DNA of 64,000 nt from JABWCQ01 sp964587105 (GTDB lineage: Bacteria; Electryoneota; RPQS01): assembly GCA_964587105.1 (NCBI GenBank), contig CAZPKG010000015.1, positions 23,891 through 87,890 of the forward strand, in the 5' to 3' direction. Below the pieces are notes generated by a model. It was not told where the DNA came from. It ran no database searches and saw nothing but the letters and a program-made list of their open reading frames with translations. Both the position numbers and the translations under genes were made by a program. Shown in pieces: positions 26,286 to 34,421 of this stretch (its first letter is position 1; every line of letters begins with the position of its first letter).

Positions 26286-28194
26286 GCGGTTTCTTTGCAG
26301 GTTTCGGGCTTCTGAGGAACACGGCGCCCAGAGGAGGAATCGTCAAATGAAGCGAATACGGACGACTGTGCGATGGTTCGTCAACCGTATTCACTCCGCC
26401 CATGTTGCCCACGCCCGATCCCCAGTACGCTTCTGCATCGCTGTTCAAACACTCCTGCCAGTGCCCAGCGATTGGAACTCCAATTTTGTAATCATAGCGA
26501 ATGATCGGAGTAAAATTCAGCGCCACCAGTATCTGCGCATCGTCTTCGCCGCTATTCCGCAAAAACGTAATCACTGACTGATCGCTGTCCTGGCAATCCA
26601 CCCATTCAAACCCCGCTGGATGAAAGTCCTGCTTGTGAAGCGCAGGCTCTTTCCGGTAAAGACTATTTAAGTCGCGCACCCATTTTTGCATCCCAGCGTG
26701 CGACGCAAAGTCCAGCAAATTCCAATCAAGTGAATCGTCATGATTCCATTCACGCCACTGCGCAATTTCGCCGCCCATGAAGAGCATCTTTTTGCCCGGC
26801 ATTCCCCACATGTAAGCATACAGCATCCGCAAATTCGCAAACTTCTGCCACATGTCGCCGCTCATCTTATTCAAGAGCGAGCCTTTGCCGTGAACCACTT
26901 CGTCATGCGACAACGGCAACACAAAATTCTCCGTCCATGCATATAGCATTCTGAACGTAAGTAAATGATGATGATACTTTCTGAAGATTGGATCGAGCTT
27001 CATGTACTCAAGCGTATCATGCATCCAGCCCATATCCCATTTCATCCGGAAACCCAGTCCGCCGATGTATGGCGGCCGCGATACCATTGGCCAGGATGTG
27101 CTCTCCTCAGCGATTGGAATCGTGCCCGGAAAGGCCGTACAAACCTCGTGGTTCAGCCGTTTCAAGAATTCGATGGCGTCAAGATTCTCTTTGCCGCCGT
27201 ACTTATTCGGAATCCATTCGCCTTGTTTACGCGAGTAATCAAGATAGAGCATCGAGGCCACGCCGTCCACCCGCAATCCGTCTGCATGATAGACGTCCAT
27301 CCAATAGAAAGCCGAGCTGATTAGAAAACTGCGCACTTCATCGCGACCGTAATTAAAAATGAAGCTGCCCCAATCAGGATGAAATCCCTGCCTTCTGTCC
27401 GCGTGCTCAAACACATATGTCCCATCAAAATAGCCGAGCGAGAATTCATCCGTAGCAAAATGCGATGGTACCCAATCGATCAATACTCCGATCCCGTTCA
27501 AATGCAGTTGATCGATCAAGTACATCAGATCCTGAGGTGCGCCGTATCTCGCCGTCGGCGCAAAATATGAACTCGTCTGATAACCCCACGATCCATAATA
27601 TGGATGCTCCATAACCGGCAAGAATTCAACGTGAGTAAATCCGTTCTCTTTCAAGTAGCGGATCAAACGCGGTGCAAGTTCACGATAATGTAGCGAGCGA
27701 AATCCGTCGTGCTTCACTCTATCCCAACTGCCGAGGTGCATTTCATAAATGCTGATCGGAGCGTTGTCTGCGTTCTTTCTTGCGCGATCTTCCATCCATG
27801 AATGGTCGTGCCAAGCATATGAATTATCATGAACGATGGAGGCGGACTTTGGCGGCATTTCCGTTCTGAATGCGAACGGATCGGTCTTATCGACTTCATA
27901 CCGCGATGTGCGGGAGCGGATGTGGTACTTGTAGGCTTCTCCGGCCTTTAGCCCCGGCACAAAGCACTCCCAAATTCCACTTGATTCCAATTGGAACAGC
28001 GGATTCTTGCCAGGATTCCATCCATTGAAATCACCCACAAGCGAAACGTCGCGCGCATCCGGTGCCCAAACGGCAAAGGACACGCCCGGCTTTCCGTCGC
28101 GCGTCTCTAAGTGAGCGCCGAGCTTCTGGTAAAGCCTGAAGTGACTGCCTTCGTTGAACAGATACCGGTCTTGCGGACTAATGTGGGAGGACAT
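26278..28194 (-). CDS. glgB: 1,4-alpha-glucan branching enzyme
   Basis: Makes alpha-1,6 branches in glycogen; 638 residues from ATG 28194. An N-terminal CBM48 domain (VSFAVWAPDARDVSLVGDFNGW) is followed by the GH13 barrel with FAPTARYG, nucleophile Asp in GLRVDGVASMLYLDYSR, acid/base Glu in IPIAEESTSWP, and the third Asp in LPLSHDEVVHGKGSL. The C-terminal all-beta domain carries HLTIPPLGAVFL. The frame opens further upstream (28293), but the promoter at 28226-28254 lies inside that extension, so ATG 28194 is chosen. No other glycogen gene is in the window. It heads the minus-strand operon glgB, btuF-like, POT, aminotransferase. Confidence 0.95.
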   Translation of the reverse strand: MSSHISPQDRYLFNEGSHFRLYQKLGAHLETRDGKPGVSFAVWAPDARDVSLVGDFNGWNPGKNPLFQLESSGIWECFVPGLKAGEAYKYHIRSRTSRYEVDKTDPFAFRTEMPPKSASIVHDNSYAWHDHSWMEDRARKNADNAPISIYEMHLGSWDRVKHDGFRSLHYRELAPRLIRYLKENGFTHVEFLPVMEHPYYGSWGYQTSSYFAPTARYGAPQDLMYLIDQLHLNGIGVLIDWVPSHFATDEFSLGYFDGTYVFEHADRRQGFHPDWGSFIFNYGRDEVRSFLISSAFYWMDVYHADGLRVDGVASMLYLDYSRKQGEWIPNKYGGKENLDAIEFLKRLNHEVCTAFPGTIPIAEESTSWPMVSRPPYIGGLGFRMKWDMGWMHDTLEYMKLDPIFRKYHHHLLTFRMLYAWTENFVLPLSHDEVVHGKGSLLNKMSGDMWQKFANLRMLYAYMWGMPGKKMLFMGGEIAQWREWNHDDSLDWNLLDFASHAGMQKWVRDLNSLYRKEPALHKQDFHPAGFEWVDCQDSDQSVITFLRNSGEDDAQILVALNFTPIIRYDYKIGVPIAGHWQECLNSDAEAYWGSGVGNMGGVNTVDEPSHSRPYSLHLTIPPLGAVFLRSPKPAKKPHE

Positions 28195-28225
28195 GAGAGT
28201 ATGGACAATTCGAGTGTTGTCCCAG

Positions 28226-28254
28226 AATATAGAGTGATTAAACCGGAACTTCAA
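28226..28254 (-). promoter_or_regulatory. glgB promoter
   Basis: Minus strand: TTGAAG (28254-28249), 17 bases, TATATT (28231-28226). Start near 28219, so a leader of about 25 bases before ATG 28194. This decides the glgB start codon. Confidence 0.7.
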
Positions 28255-28333
28255 GCCGCAAACGTCAGTTGACCCATGAGGCCACTGGAACATGCCCCCA
28301 TCGCACTGCTGATGCCTCGCCTCGTTTTTTCAA

Positions 28334-28365
28334 CAAAAAAGGCTGCCGAATACATTCGACAGCCT
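28334..28365 (-). terminator. Terminator after tRNA-Asn
   Basis: Minus-strand hairpin: 28354-28365 pairs with 28340-28351 (12 positions, one mismatch, two-base loop), followed by six U residues (28340-28335). It lies six bases past the tRNA 3' end. Confidence 0.88.
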
Positions 28366-28370
28366 GTCTG

Positions 28371-28442
28371 CTCCGGAGGAGGGATTCGAACCCCCGACCT
28401 AGTGGTTAACAGCCACCCGCTCTACCGCTGAGCTACTCCGGA
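28371..28442 (-). tRNA. tRNA-Asn(GTT)
   Basis: 72 bases forming a full cloverleaf on the minus strand. The acceptor stem is TCCGGAG with CTCCGGA, discriminator G. The D-arm is AGCTCAGCGGTAGAGC. The anticodon loop CTGTTAA carries GTT. The T-arm has GGTTCGAATCC. CCA is not encoded. It has its own promoter (28453-28481) and terminator (28334-28365), so it is a single-gene unit. Confidence 0.97.
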
Positions 28443-28452
28443 AAGAAGCACG

Positions 28453-28481
28453 AATCTAACGATTTTCCCTGAACTTGTCAA
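28453..28481 (-). promoter_or_regulatory. tRNA-Asn promoter
   Basis: Minus strand: TTGACA (28481-28476), 17 bases, TAGATT (28458-28453). Start near 28446, four bases before the mature tRNA 5' end. Confidence 0.75.
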
Positions 28482-28523
28482 GAACCGCGTCCGCCGATTT
28501 CGCCTCGATTTGAGTCTGTGGGC

Positions 28524-28552
28524 TTGAATATTTTCGCAAGTAGCCCTATATT
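28524..28552 (+). promoter_or_regulatory. Promoter of the small basic protein gene
   Basis: TTGAAT (28524-28529), 17 bases, TATATT (28547-28552). Start near 28559; leader of about 32 bases to ATG 28591. It drives a likely operon of the small gene, the HIT gene and the TPR lipoprotein gene, ending at the terminator 29510-29539. Confidence 0.7.
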
Positions 28553-28590
28553 GAGGGACTTAATACTAATTCAACTCAAGTAGGATGAAA

Positions 28591-28689
28591 ATGGGACGCA
28601 ACAAGACTCTCATGAAACGGCATCATCGTGCGACGAAGCGCCGGATCAAAGCCAAAATGCGCGCCGCCAAGGCAGCCGCCGGAAAGTAA
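28591..28689 (+). CDS. Very small, highly basic protein (32 residues), possible ribosome-associated protein
   Basis: A short frame, MGRNKTLMKRHHRATKRRIK followed by AKMRAAKAAAGK. About 40 percent of residues are Lys or Arg and there is no acidic residue. AGGA at 28582-28585 sits 5 bases before ATG 28591 (an ATG at 28585 in the same frame overlaps it). A promoter lies just upstream, and the stop is one base before the HIT gene. Composition recalls accessory ribosomal proteins such as bTHX or bS22, but I see no real sequence match to either, so function is left open. The frame is too short for normal gene-calling cut-offs. Confidence 0.7.
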   Translation: MGRNKTLMKRHHRATKRRIKAKMRAAKAAAGK

Positions 28690-28690
28690 A

Positions 28691-29035
28691 ATGGAACGGA
28701 CAGTTTTCGGGAGAATCATCGCGGGTGAGATTTCTGCTGATAAACTCTTGGAAAACGATGATTTAATCGCTATTCGGGATGTCAACCCACAGGCCCCTGT
28801 GCATGTTTTGATTATCCCCAAGAAACCCCTCGTTGGGATTTCTGACACTTCTGCTTCCGACAACGAACTGCTCGGCAAGCTCCTCGAAGCGGCGCGAGAC
28901 GTGGCCGCCAACCTTGGGCTTTCGGCTGACGGCTTTCGTATTGTCATCAATAATGGTGCTTCAGCAGGCCAATCCGTGCCTCATTTGCACCTTCATCTCC
29001 TCGGCGGACGTGACTTCCGCTGGCCCCCGGGTTGA
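28691..29035 (+). CDS. HIT family (HINT-type) nucleotide hydrolase
   Basis: Cytosolic 114-residue protein of the histidine triad family, which hydrolyses AMP-lysine or aminoacyl-adenylate type bonds. Family landmarks: FGRIIAGEISADKLLENDDLIAIRDVNPQAPVHVLIIPKK, GFRIVINNGASAGQSVPHLHLHLLGGR, the last holding the triad HLHLHLL. ATG 28691 is chosen over an in-frame upstream start at 28628 because the small basic gene occupies that DNA and GGAAAG lies just before 28691. It belongs to a short operon with its two neighbours. Confidence 0.95.
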   Translation: MERTVFGRIIAGEISADKLLENDDLIAIRDVNPQAPVHVLIIPKKPLVGISDTSASDNELLGKLLEAARDVAANLGLSADGFRIVINNGASAGQSVPHLHLHLLGGRDFRWPPG

Positions 29036-29068
29036 TTTAAGATTATAAGAAATAAGAGGTTTCATTCA

Positions 29069-29482
29069 ATGCGTCGTACTTTCGCGTATGCCAGCATTTG
29101 GGCGATCTTCGTCGCAGCGTTTGTGCTCGTTGGTTGTAAGTCCGGTCCCACCGAGCAAGAGCTGTTTGACAAAGCAACCGCCGCGCAAGAACAGAGCGAT
29201 TTCCCAACAGCCATTAAGGCCTATGAGGAACTTGTGTTGAAGCACCCGAAATCAACCTACGCCCCGAAATGTCAGTTCATGATTGGCTATCTGTATGCCA
29301 ATCATATGAAGGATGTGGACAAGGCAAAGGCTGCATACCAGTCCTTCATCAAGAACTTCCCCGAGGATAATCTTGTCAAAGACGCGCAATGGGAGCTTGA
29401 CCACCTTGGGCAGGACGTCAATCAGATTGATGAATTGAACAAGATAATCGGGACCCCGGACTCCGCCGCGAAACACGGATGA
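29069..29482 (+). CDS. TPR outer-membrane lipoprotein, BamD/YbgF-like
   Basis: 137 residues. The leader WAIFVAAFVLVGC ends in a lipobox, then KSGPTEQELFDKATAAQEQSDFPTAIKAYEELVLKHPKSTYAPK, and two further helical pairs (FMIGYLYANHMKDVDKAKAAYQSFIKNFP). These are Tol-Pal / BamD-type tetratricopeptide repeats. It is too short to be a full BamD. A Shine-Dalgarno AAGAGG precedes ATG 29069. It is the last gene of the 28524 transcription unit. Confidence 0.85.
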   Translation: MRRTFAYASIWAIFVAAFVLVGCKSGPTEQELFDKATAAQEQSDFPTAIKAYEELVLKHPKSTYAPKCQFMIGYLYANHMKDVDKAKAAYQSFIKNFPEDNLVKDAQWELDHLGQDVNQIDELNKIIGTPDSAAKHG

Positions 29483-29509
29483 TTGCATCATGCTCTAAAT
29501 GAGTGCCAC

Positions 29510-29539
29510 TTAGATCCCCGAGAGGGGGTCTAATTTTTT
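29510..29539 (+). terminator. Terminator after the TPR lipoprotein gene
   Basis: TTAGATCCCC (29510-29519), loop GAGA, GGGGGTCTAA (29524-29533), then TTTTTT. One G-T pair in a 10-base stem. The 147-base gap to moxR (29483-29630) otherwise shows only a weak TTGAAA at 29584 without a good -10. Confidence 0.92.
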
Positions 29540-29630
29540 GTGGCCATTTGGGAACCAAGTCCAGTTTTCCCGTGTTTATTCTCTTGAAATCAGATATTGG
29601 CCTGTAACAATTTAGAAAGCAGAAACTTGT

Positions 29631-30620
29631 ATGGATGCCGACATCCGGGAATTAACTCTTCGAATTGAGCGGGAAGCCGAACTTGCTGACCGAATTATGG
29701 TCGAAGCAGGCAAGGTAGTTGTGGGACAGAAGTACATGCTGGAGCGCCTCTTAATCGGCTTGTTCAGCAATGGTCATGTCTTGTTGGAAGGTGTCCCCGG
29801 CTTGGCTAAAACGCTGACCATCAAGACACTTGCCGCAACGGTCGCCGCACAATTCCAGCGGATTCAGTTCACCCCTGATCTTTTGCCTGCCGACCTCGTG
29901 GGCACGCTCGTCTATAATCAGAAGGACGGCGCTTTTACCACAAAAAAGGGTCCGGTCTTTACGAACTTCGTTTTGGCAGATGAAATCAATCGTGCACCCG
30001 CAAAAGTTCAATCAGCACTCCTCGAAGCAATGCAGGAGCAGCAGGTCACGATCGGCGACACGACCTACCCGTTGCCCCAGCCTTTCCTCGTGTTAGCCAC
30101 GCAGAATCCGATTGAGCAAGAAGGAACTTATCCGCTCCCGGAAGCGCAAGTTGACAGATTCATGCTCAAAGTTACAGTGGACTATCCTCGTCGAGAGGAA
30201 GAGGCCCGCATCATGCGCACCTTCTCGCGCTCGGAGCAACCCGCACTTAATCCCGTCGCTACCACGGCCGAGTTGATGCGGATTCGCAGCTTAGTTGAGT
30301 CGATCTATGTAGATCCGAAGATCGAGGAATACGTTCTCGATCTCGTGTTCGCCAGCAGAAATCCTGATAAGCATAAGTTACCGGACCTGAAGCCACTGAT
30401 TCAGTACGGCGCTTCGCCGCGCGCGTCTATTTTCTTGCTTAAGGCCGCCCGCGCTCATGCATTCTTGCGTCATCGCGGCTATGTCGTGCCCGAGGACATC
30501 CGCGCAATCGGCATGGACGTCCTGCGCCACCGAATCGGAGTAACCTACGAGGCCGAAGCTGAAGAGATTAACAGCGAAGCCATCGTTGAGAAGATTTTCG
30601 GAGCGGTTGAGGTTCCATAA
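29631..30620 (+). CDS. MoxR-family AAA+ ATPase
   Basis: 329-residue cytosolic AAA+ chaperone-like ATPase. Walker A is GVPGLAKT, Walker B FVLADEINRAP, sensor 1 LVLATQNPIEQEGTYPLPEAQVDRF. The C-terminal lid region has YGASPRASIFLLKAARAHAFLRHRGYVVPEDI. MoxR ATPases act on von Willebrand A-domain proteins encoded beside them, which fits the DUF58 and BatA/BatB genes downstream. It is the first gene of a nine-gene operon (to 38289). Confidence 0.95.
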   Translation: MDADIRELTLRIEREAELADRIMVEAGKVVVGQKYMLERLLIGLFSNGHVLLEGVPGLAKTLTIKTLAATVAAQFQRIQFTPDLLPADLVGTLVYNQKDGAFTTKKGPVFTNFVLADEINRAPAKVQSALLEAMQEQQVTIGDTTYPLPQPFLVLATQNPIEQEGTYPLPEAQVDRFMLKVTVDYPRREEEARIMRTFSRSEQPALNPVATTAELMRIRSLVESIYVDPKIEEYVLDLVFASRNPDKHKLPDLKPLIQYGASPRASIFLLKAARAHAFLRHRGYVVPEDIRAIGMDVLRHRIGVTYEAEAEEINSEAIVEKIFGAVEVP

Positions 30621-30623
30621 ACC

Positions 30624-31502
30624 GTGCTTGACACTCGCGAAATCGTCCGCAAAGTTCGCCAAATTGAGATCAAAACTCGCGGTCTGGTGAACGAAGTCAT
30701 GTCCGGTGAATATCATGCGGTGTTCAAAGGGCGTGGCATGAACTTTTCCGAAGTACGCGAATACCAGATCGGCGACGACGTGCGCACGATTGATTGGAAC
30801 GTGTCCGCGCGCACCGGCCGTCCGCATATCAAACTGTTTGAAGAAGAACGCGAACTGGTCGTCGTGCTGCTGTGCGACGTATCAAGCTCATCTCTGTTTG
30901 GCTCCGGCCATGCTTTGAAGATGGAAGTCGCCGCCGAACTCGCCGCAGTTCTCGCCTTTTCAGCAATCAAAAATAATGATAAAGTCGGACTGCTGTTGTT
31001 CACGGATCGCGTAGAGAAATTTGTTGCGCCGCGTAAAGGCCGTTCGCACATTCTCCGCATTCTTCGCGAACTTATCACTTTTGAGCCGCAGCGCAGCGGC
31101 ACAAGCTTGAATGTCGCTCTTGAATATCTCTTGAATGTCCTGAAGAAACGGGCGATCGTTTTTCTGATTTCTGACTTCATTGACGACGAATATATGAAGC
31201 CGTTGCGGGTATGTGCACGCAAGCACGACTTGCTCGCACTTCACCTTGTTGATCCGCGTGAGTTCGTATGGCCGGATTCCGGACTCGTCAAACTTCATGA
31301 CGCTGAATCAGGAAAGTCGCTTTGGATTGACAGTTCGTCAAAGGAGGGGAAACGAGCACTGTTCGCGGAGTTCCGTCGCTGGCAGGATAGCGTTAAGCAA
31401 ACCATGCAGCGATCCGGTGCGGACTATATGCCGGTCACTATCACTGAAGACTATGTTCGCAGTCTCGTGACCATGTTCAAACGGCGCGAACTAAGACGAT
31501 GA
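30624..31502 (+). CDS. DUF58 (vWA-like) protein
   Basis: 292 residues from GTG 30624, three bases after moxR. DUF58 hallmarks are GRGMNFSEVREYQIGDDVRTIDWNVSARTGRPHIKLFEEERELVVVLLCDVSSSS. The last part is the MIDAS-like DxSxS metal site of the vWA fold. No transmembrane segment, so cytosolic or at the inner face of the membrane. It is the standard partner of MoxR. The stop overlaps the next gene by 4 bases. Confidence 0.94.
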   Translation: MLDTREIVRKVRQIEIKTRGLVNEVMSGEYHAVFKGRGMNFSEVREYQIGDDVRTIDWNVSARTGRPHIKLFEEERELVVVLLCDVSSSSLFGSGHALKMEVAAELAAVLAFSAIKNNDKVGLLLFTDRVEKFVAPRKGRSHILRILRELITFEPQRSGTSLNVALEYLLNVLKKRAIVFLISDFIDDEYMKPLRVCARKHDLLALHLVDPREFVWPDSGLVKLHDAESGKSLWIDSSSKEGKRALFAEFRRWQDSVKQTMQRSGADYMPVTITEDYVRSLVTMFKRRELRR

Positions 31503-32398
31503 TGCGCGTTCGTTCGCTCATAGGATTCGCATTCGCGTTGCTGCTGCTGCTTAAGCTTTGTCTCGCGCTTGACGGAGTCAAGATCGGCGACCCCATAAAG
31601 TACTCCGTCAGAATCCCTGTCGCCGACAGCCTTCTTATCGTTGAGCCAGACGGACTGCCCGTTCGTGTGCTGCCTTTTGACAAACTGCAAAAGCTTGATG
31701 GAGGCGTCTTTGAATTTTCAGCAGCAGTCTATGACACCGGCGCGCTTGAAATTCCCGCGCTACCAATACTGCTGTTTGAAAAAGGTCAAGTCACAGATAC
31801 GATTTGGACAGAGCCTCGGGAAGTTGTTGTAGCATCTACGCTTGCCGATTCCGCTTCCGCTCCGCGCCCGCTCAAACCTTATGAAGAGCATCCGTTACGC
31901 TTTGCAGACATTGCGCGGGAATTCTGGCCCTGGGTCGTCGGTGGTTTAGTTCTTGCTGCACTTATATTCTACTGGCTGCGCTACCGTAGCCGTCCCAAAG
32001 CCGGCGAAGTCGCTCCTGCTCCGCCGCCATTGCCGCCCGCAGAACTTGCGATTCGTGAGTTGATTGCTTTGCGCGACAAAAAGTATCCTGAACGCGGCAT
32101 GTTGAAAGAACAGTATAGTGAGTTCTCGGAAGTCTTGCGTCGCTACGTTGAGGGTCGCTGGGAGTTTCCGGCACTGGAAATGACCACCTACGAGTTAGCT
32201 GCGGAATTGAAGCGTGACGATTTGCCAACGAGCCTGAAAGATGAACTCTTGCCCGTCTTGCGTGAATCCGATCTTGTCAAATTCGCCAAGCAGATTCCGA
32301 CATTGGCGTCAGCGAACGCAATCGTCGATCTTGGTTTCAAAATTGTTGAACAAACGCGGCCGCGTGCAGAAGAGGTTAAGGAAGGACAAGCAGCATGA
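31499..32398 (+). CDS. Membrane protein of the Bat cluster (BatD-like N-terminus, DUF4381-like C-terminus)
   Basis: 299 residues. Signal peptide (SLIGFAFALLLLLKLCLA), a periplasmic beta domain of about 110 residues (VKIGDPIKYSVRIPVADSL..., EIPALPILLFEKG), one transmembrane helix at about 142-160 (FWPWVVGGLVLAALIFYWL), then a Pro-rich hinge (APAPPPLPP) and a cytosolic helical domain (LKEQYSEFSEVLRRYVEGRW, TTYELAAEL). This layout is common between DUF58 and BatA genes of FCB bacteria. Role in assembling or regulating the complex is inferred. Confidence 0.78.
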   Translation: MMRVRSLIGFAFALLLLLKLCLALDGVKIGDPIKYSVRIPVADSLLIVEPDGLPVRVLPFDKLQKLDGGVFEFSAAVYDTGALEIPALPILLFEKGQVTDTIWTEPREVVVASTLADSASAPRPLKPYEEHPLRFADIAREFWPWVVGGLVLAALIFYWLRYRSRPKAGEVAPAPPPLPPAELAIRELIALRDKKYPERGMLKEQYSEFSEVLRRYVEGRWEFPALEMTTYELAAELKRDDLPTSLKDELLPVLRESDLVKFAKQIPTLASANAIVDLGFKIVEQTRPRAEEVKEGQAA

Positions 32399-33378
32399 GT
32401 TTTGCCCATCCTGAACTCTTCTGGCTTTTGCTGCTTTTGCCTGCGATCGCTTATGTCTATTTCTTCCGTGAGCAAAAGCGCGTTACCGATTTTCGCTATC
32501 CGACTATACAACATATCCGCGCGCTCGCAAAATCCCCGCGCGTTCGCCTGCGTCACGTCCCGTTTTTCCTTCGCGTCATCGGACTTGTGCTTCTGATTGT
32601 CGCTCTTGCAAGACCACAAAGTTTCGACAGCGAGAGCAAGCGTTCTATCGAAGGTATTGATATTGTGATGTGCATTGACATCTCAACTTCAATGGACGCG
32701 GAGGACCTGAAACCCGACCGCCTTGAAGCGGCTAAAAAAGTTGCGGCGGATTTCGTTGAGAAGCGGGAGCATGACCGAATTGGTATCGTTCCCTTTGCTG
32801 CGCAAAGTTTTACACAGGTTCCGCTTACGACCGATCACAAAGTTGTGCTAAGCCTGCTCTCGCAGATTCAAATGCGCATGGTCGAAGACGGCACGGCGAT
32901 CGGAATGGCTCTCGCCACCGCCGCCAACCGCCTGCGCGAATCCGATGCGAAATCGAAAGTTGTGATCTTACTGACCGATGGTCAAAACAATCGAGGCGAA
33001 ATTGATCCGGTCACTGCCGCACAGGCCGCAAAGGCGTTGGGTATCCGAATCTACTCCATCGGCGTCGGCACACGCGGTACGGCTCCCTATCCGATTGAAA
33101 CGGTGTTCGGGAAACGCTACCAGAATGTTCAAGTCAATATTGACGAAGACATGCTGAAACAGATCGCTACAGAAACCGGCGGACGTTACTATCGCGCCAC
33201 CGATGAAGCGTCTCTGGCCCATATTTATGATGAAATTGATCGACTCGAGCGCACTAAGATTCAAGTCGAAGAATACAAAGAGACCGCTGAACTTTTCACG
33301 CCGTGGCTCGCTTCCGCATTGCTTTGCCTCGCGCTTGAGGCGCTCTTAGGATTAACTTGGTTTAGGAAACTGCCGTGA
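32395..33378 (+). CDS. batA: BatA-like von Willebrand A-domain membrane protein
   Basis: 327 residues. Two N-terminal hydrophobic segments (LFWLLLLLPAIAYVYFF; VPFFLRVIGLVLLIVALARPQ), a vWA domain with an intact MIDAS (MCIDISTSMDAEDLKPDR, then LTTDHKVV and LLTDGQNNRGEIDP) facing the periplasm, and a C-terminal helix (LFTPWLASALLCLALEALLGL). Aerotolerance proteins of this type were named in Bacteroides fragilis. The molecular function is still unclear. Overlaps neighbours by 4 bases on both sides. Confidence 0.92.
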   Translation: MSFAHPELFWLLLLLPAIAYVYFFREQKRVTDFRYPTIQHIRALAKSPRVRLRHVPFFLRVIGLVLLIVALARPQSFDSESKRSIEGIDIVMCIDISTSMDAEDLKPDRLEAAKKVAADFVEKREHDRIGIVPFAAQSFTQVPLTTDHKVVLSLLSQIQMRMVEDGTAIGMALATAANRLRESDAKSKVVILLTDGQNNRGEIDPVTAAQAAKALGIRIYSIGVGTRGTAPYPIETVFGKRYQNVQVNIDEDMLKQIATETGGRYYRATDEASLAHIYDEIDRLERTKIQVEEYKETAELFTPWLASALLCLALEALLGLTWFRKLP

Positions 33379-34421
33379 TTAGATTCGAGCATCCTGAACT
33401 CCTGTGGCTCCTTGTGCTAATTCCATTCGTCGCGGCGGCATGGGTATTCATGATTTTCCGCAATCGCACTGCCGCCGAACAAATTGTCCCCGCGCCATTG
33501 CTCAGTCGAGTGGCTTACGGACAAAGTCCCGTTCGCAAATGGTGGCGAATGGCAATATGGCTGCTCGCTTCGGCACTCCTGATTGTGGCGATTGCCCGAC
33601 CGCAAATCGGCACGCGTTTGGAAGAGGTCAAGCGCGAAGGCGTTGATGTGCTGATCGCCATAGATCTTTCAACCAGTATGATGTGCGAAGATTTTTCGCC
33701 TTCAAGATTAGAAAGTGCAAAGTTCGCCATCCAGAAATTTGTCAATGGATTGAAAGGCGATCGCGTCGGCTTGATCGCATTTGCGGGCAGCGCTGTCTAT
33801 CATTGTCCCTTAACGACTGACTATGGCGCAGTCAAACTCCTCAATCGAGTTCTTTCGCCTTCAATCGTTCCCGAACCGGGCACCGCGTTCTCCGATGCAA
33901 TTGAGATGGCCACGAACGCGTTCAATGAGCAGACTGATTCCAAAAGCAAAGTTCTCGTGATCATCACGGATGGTGAAGATCACGAAGAATCTGCCGTTGA
34001 CGCCGCTTCGGAAGCGCATAACGCCGGGATCACCATCTACACGATTGGAATGGGTACGCCGAGCGGTGCGCCGATCCCGGTCTTTGATGTGTCAGGCCGC
34101 AAAGCCGGGTACAAGAAAGACGAGAATGGCCAAGTTATCGTAACTCAACTCAATGAATCTCATCTTGCAGATATTGCGGAAGCCGGAGGCGGCAAATATC
34201 AGCGCGCAACTCCCGGTGGAAAAGAGCTTGATTTGATTTGGAGCGATTTGAGTCAAATGGAAAAAACCGAATTCGGACAAATGCAATTTACCGGCTACGA
34301 AGACCGCTTCGCCTATTTTGCTTTTCCCGCCCTATTGCTGTTAGTGATCGAATTCCTGATTGGGGAGCGATGCGGGCAATTCGCCGGTTATGCCGTCGGT
34401 GCAGGGAGGAAGCGCGCATGA
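33375..34421 (+). CDS. batB: BatB-like von Willebrand A-domain membrane protein
   Basis: 348 residues, paralogous to the preceding batA. Membrane segments lie at the N-terminus (LLWLLVLIPFVAAAWVFMIF; MAIWLLASALLIVAIARPQ), then the vWA with MIDAS IAIDLSTSMMCEDFSPSRLE and PLTTDYGAV, and IITDGEDHEESAVD. The C-terminus has a helix YFAFPALLLLVIEFLIG. Intact MIDAS in both proteins suggests metal-dependent protein binding by each. The stop overlaps batC (ATGA). Confidence 0.92.
   Translation: MIRFEHPELLWLLVLIPFVAAAWVFMIFRNRTAAEQIVPAPLLSRVAYGQSPVRKWWRMAIWLLASALLIVAIARPQIGTRLEEVKREGVDVLIAIDLSTSMMCEDFSPSRLESAKFAIQKFVNGLKGDRVGLIAFAGSAVYHCPLTTDYGAVKLLNRVLSPSIVPEPGTAFSDAIEMATNAFNEQTDSKSKVLVIITDGEDHEESAVDAASEAHNAGITIYTIGMGTPSGAPIPVFDVSGRKAGYKKDENGQVIVTQLNESHLADIAEAGGGKYQRATPGGKELDLIWSDLSQMEKTEFGQMQFTGYEDRFAYFAFPALLLLVIEFLIGERCGQFAGYAVGAGRKRA

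Noticed and set aside
29583..29612. Possible promoter for the moxR-Bat operon (TTGAAA at 29584)
   Set aside because: At 17 bases distance the sequence is ACAATT and at 15 bases TAACAA; neither fits the TATATT-type -10 seen at the other sites.
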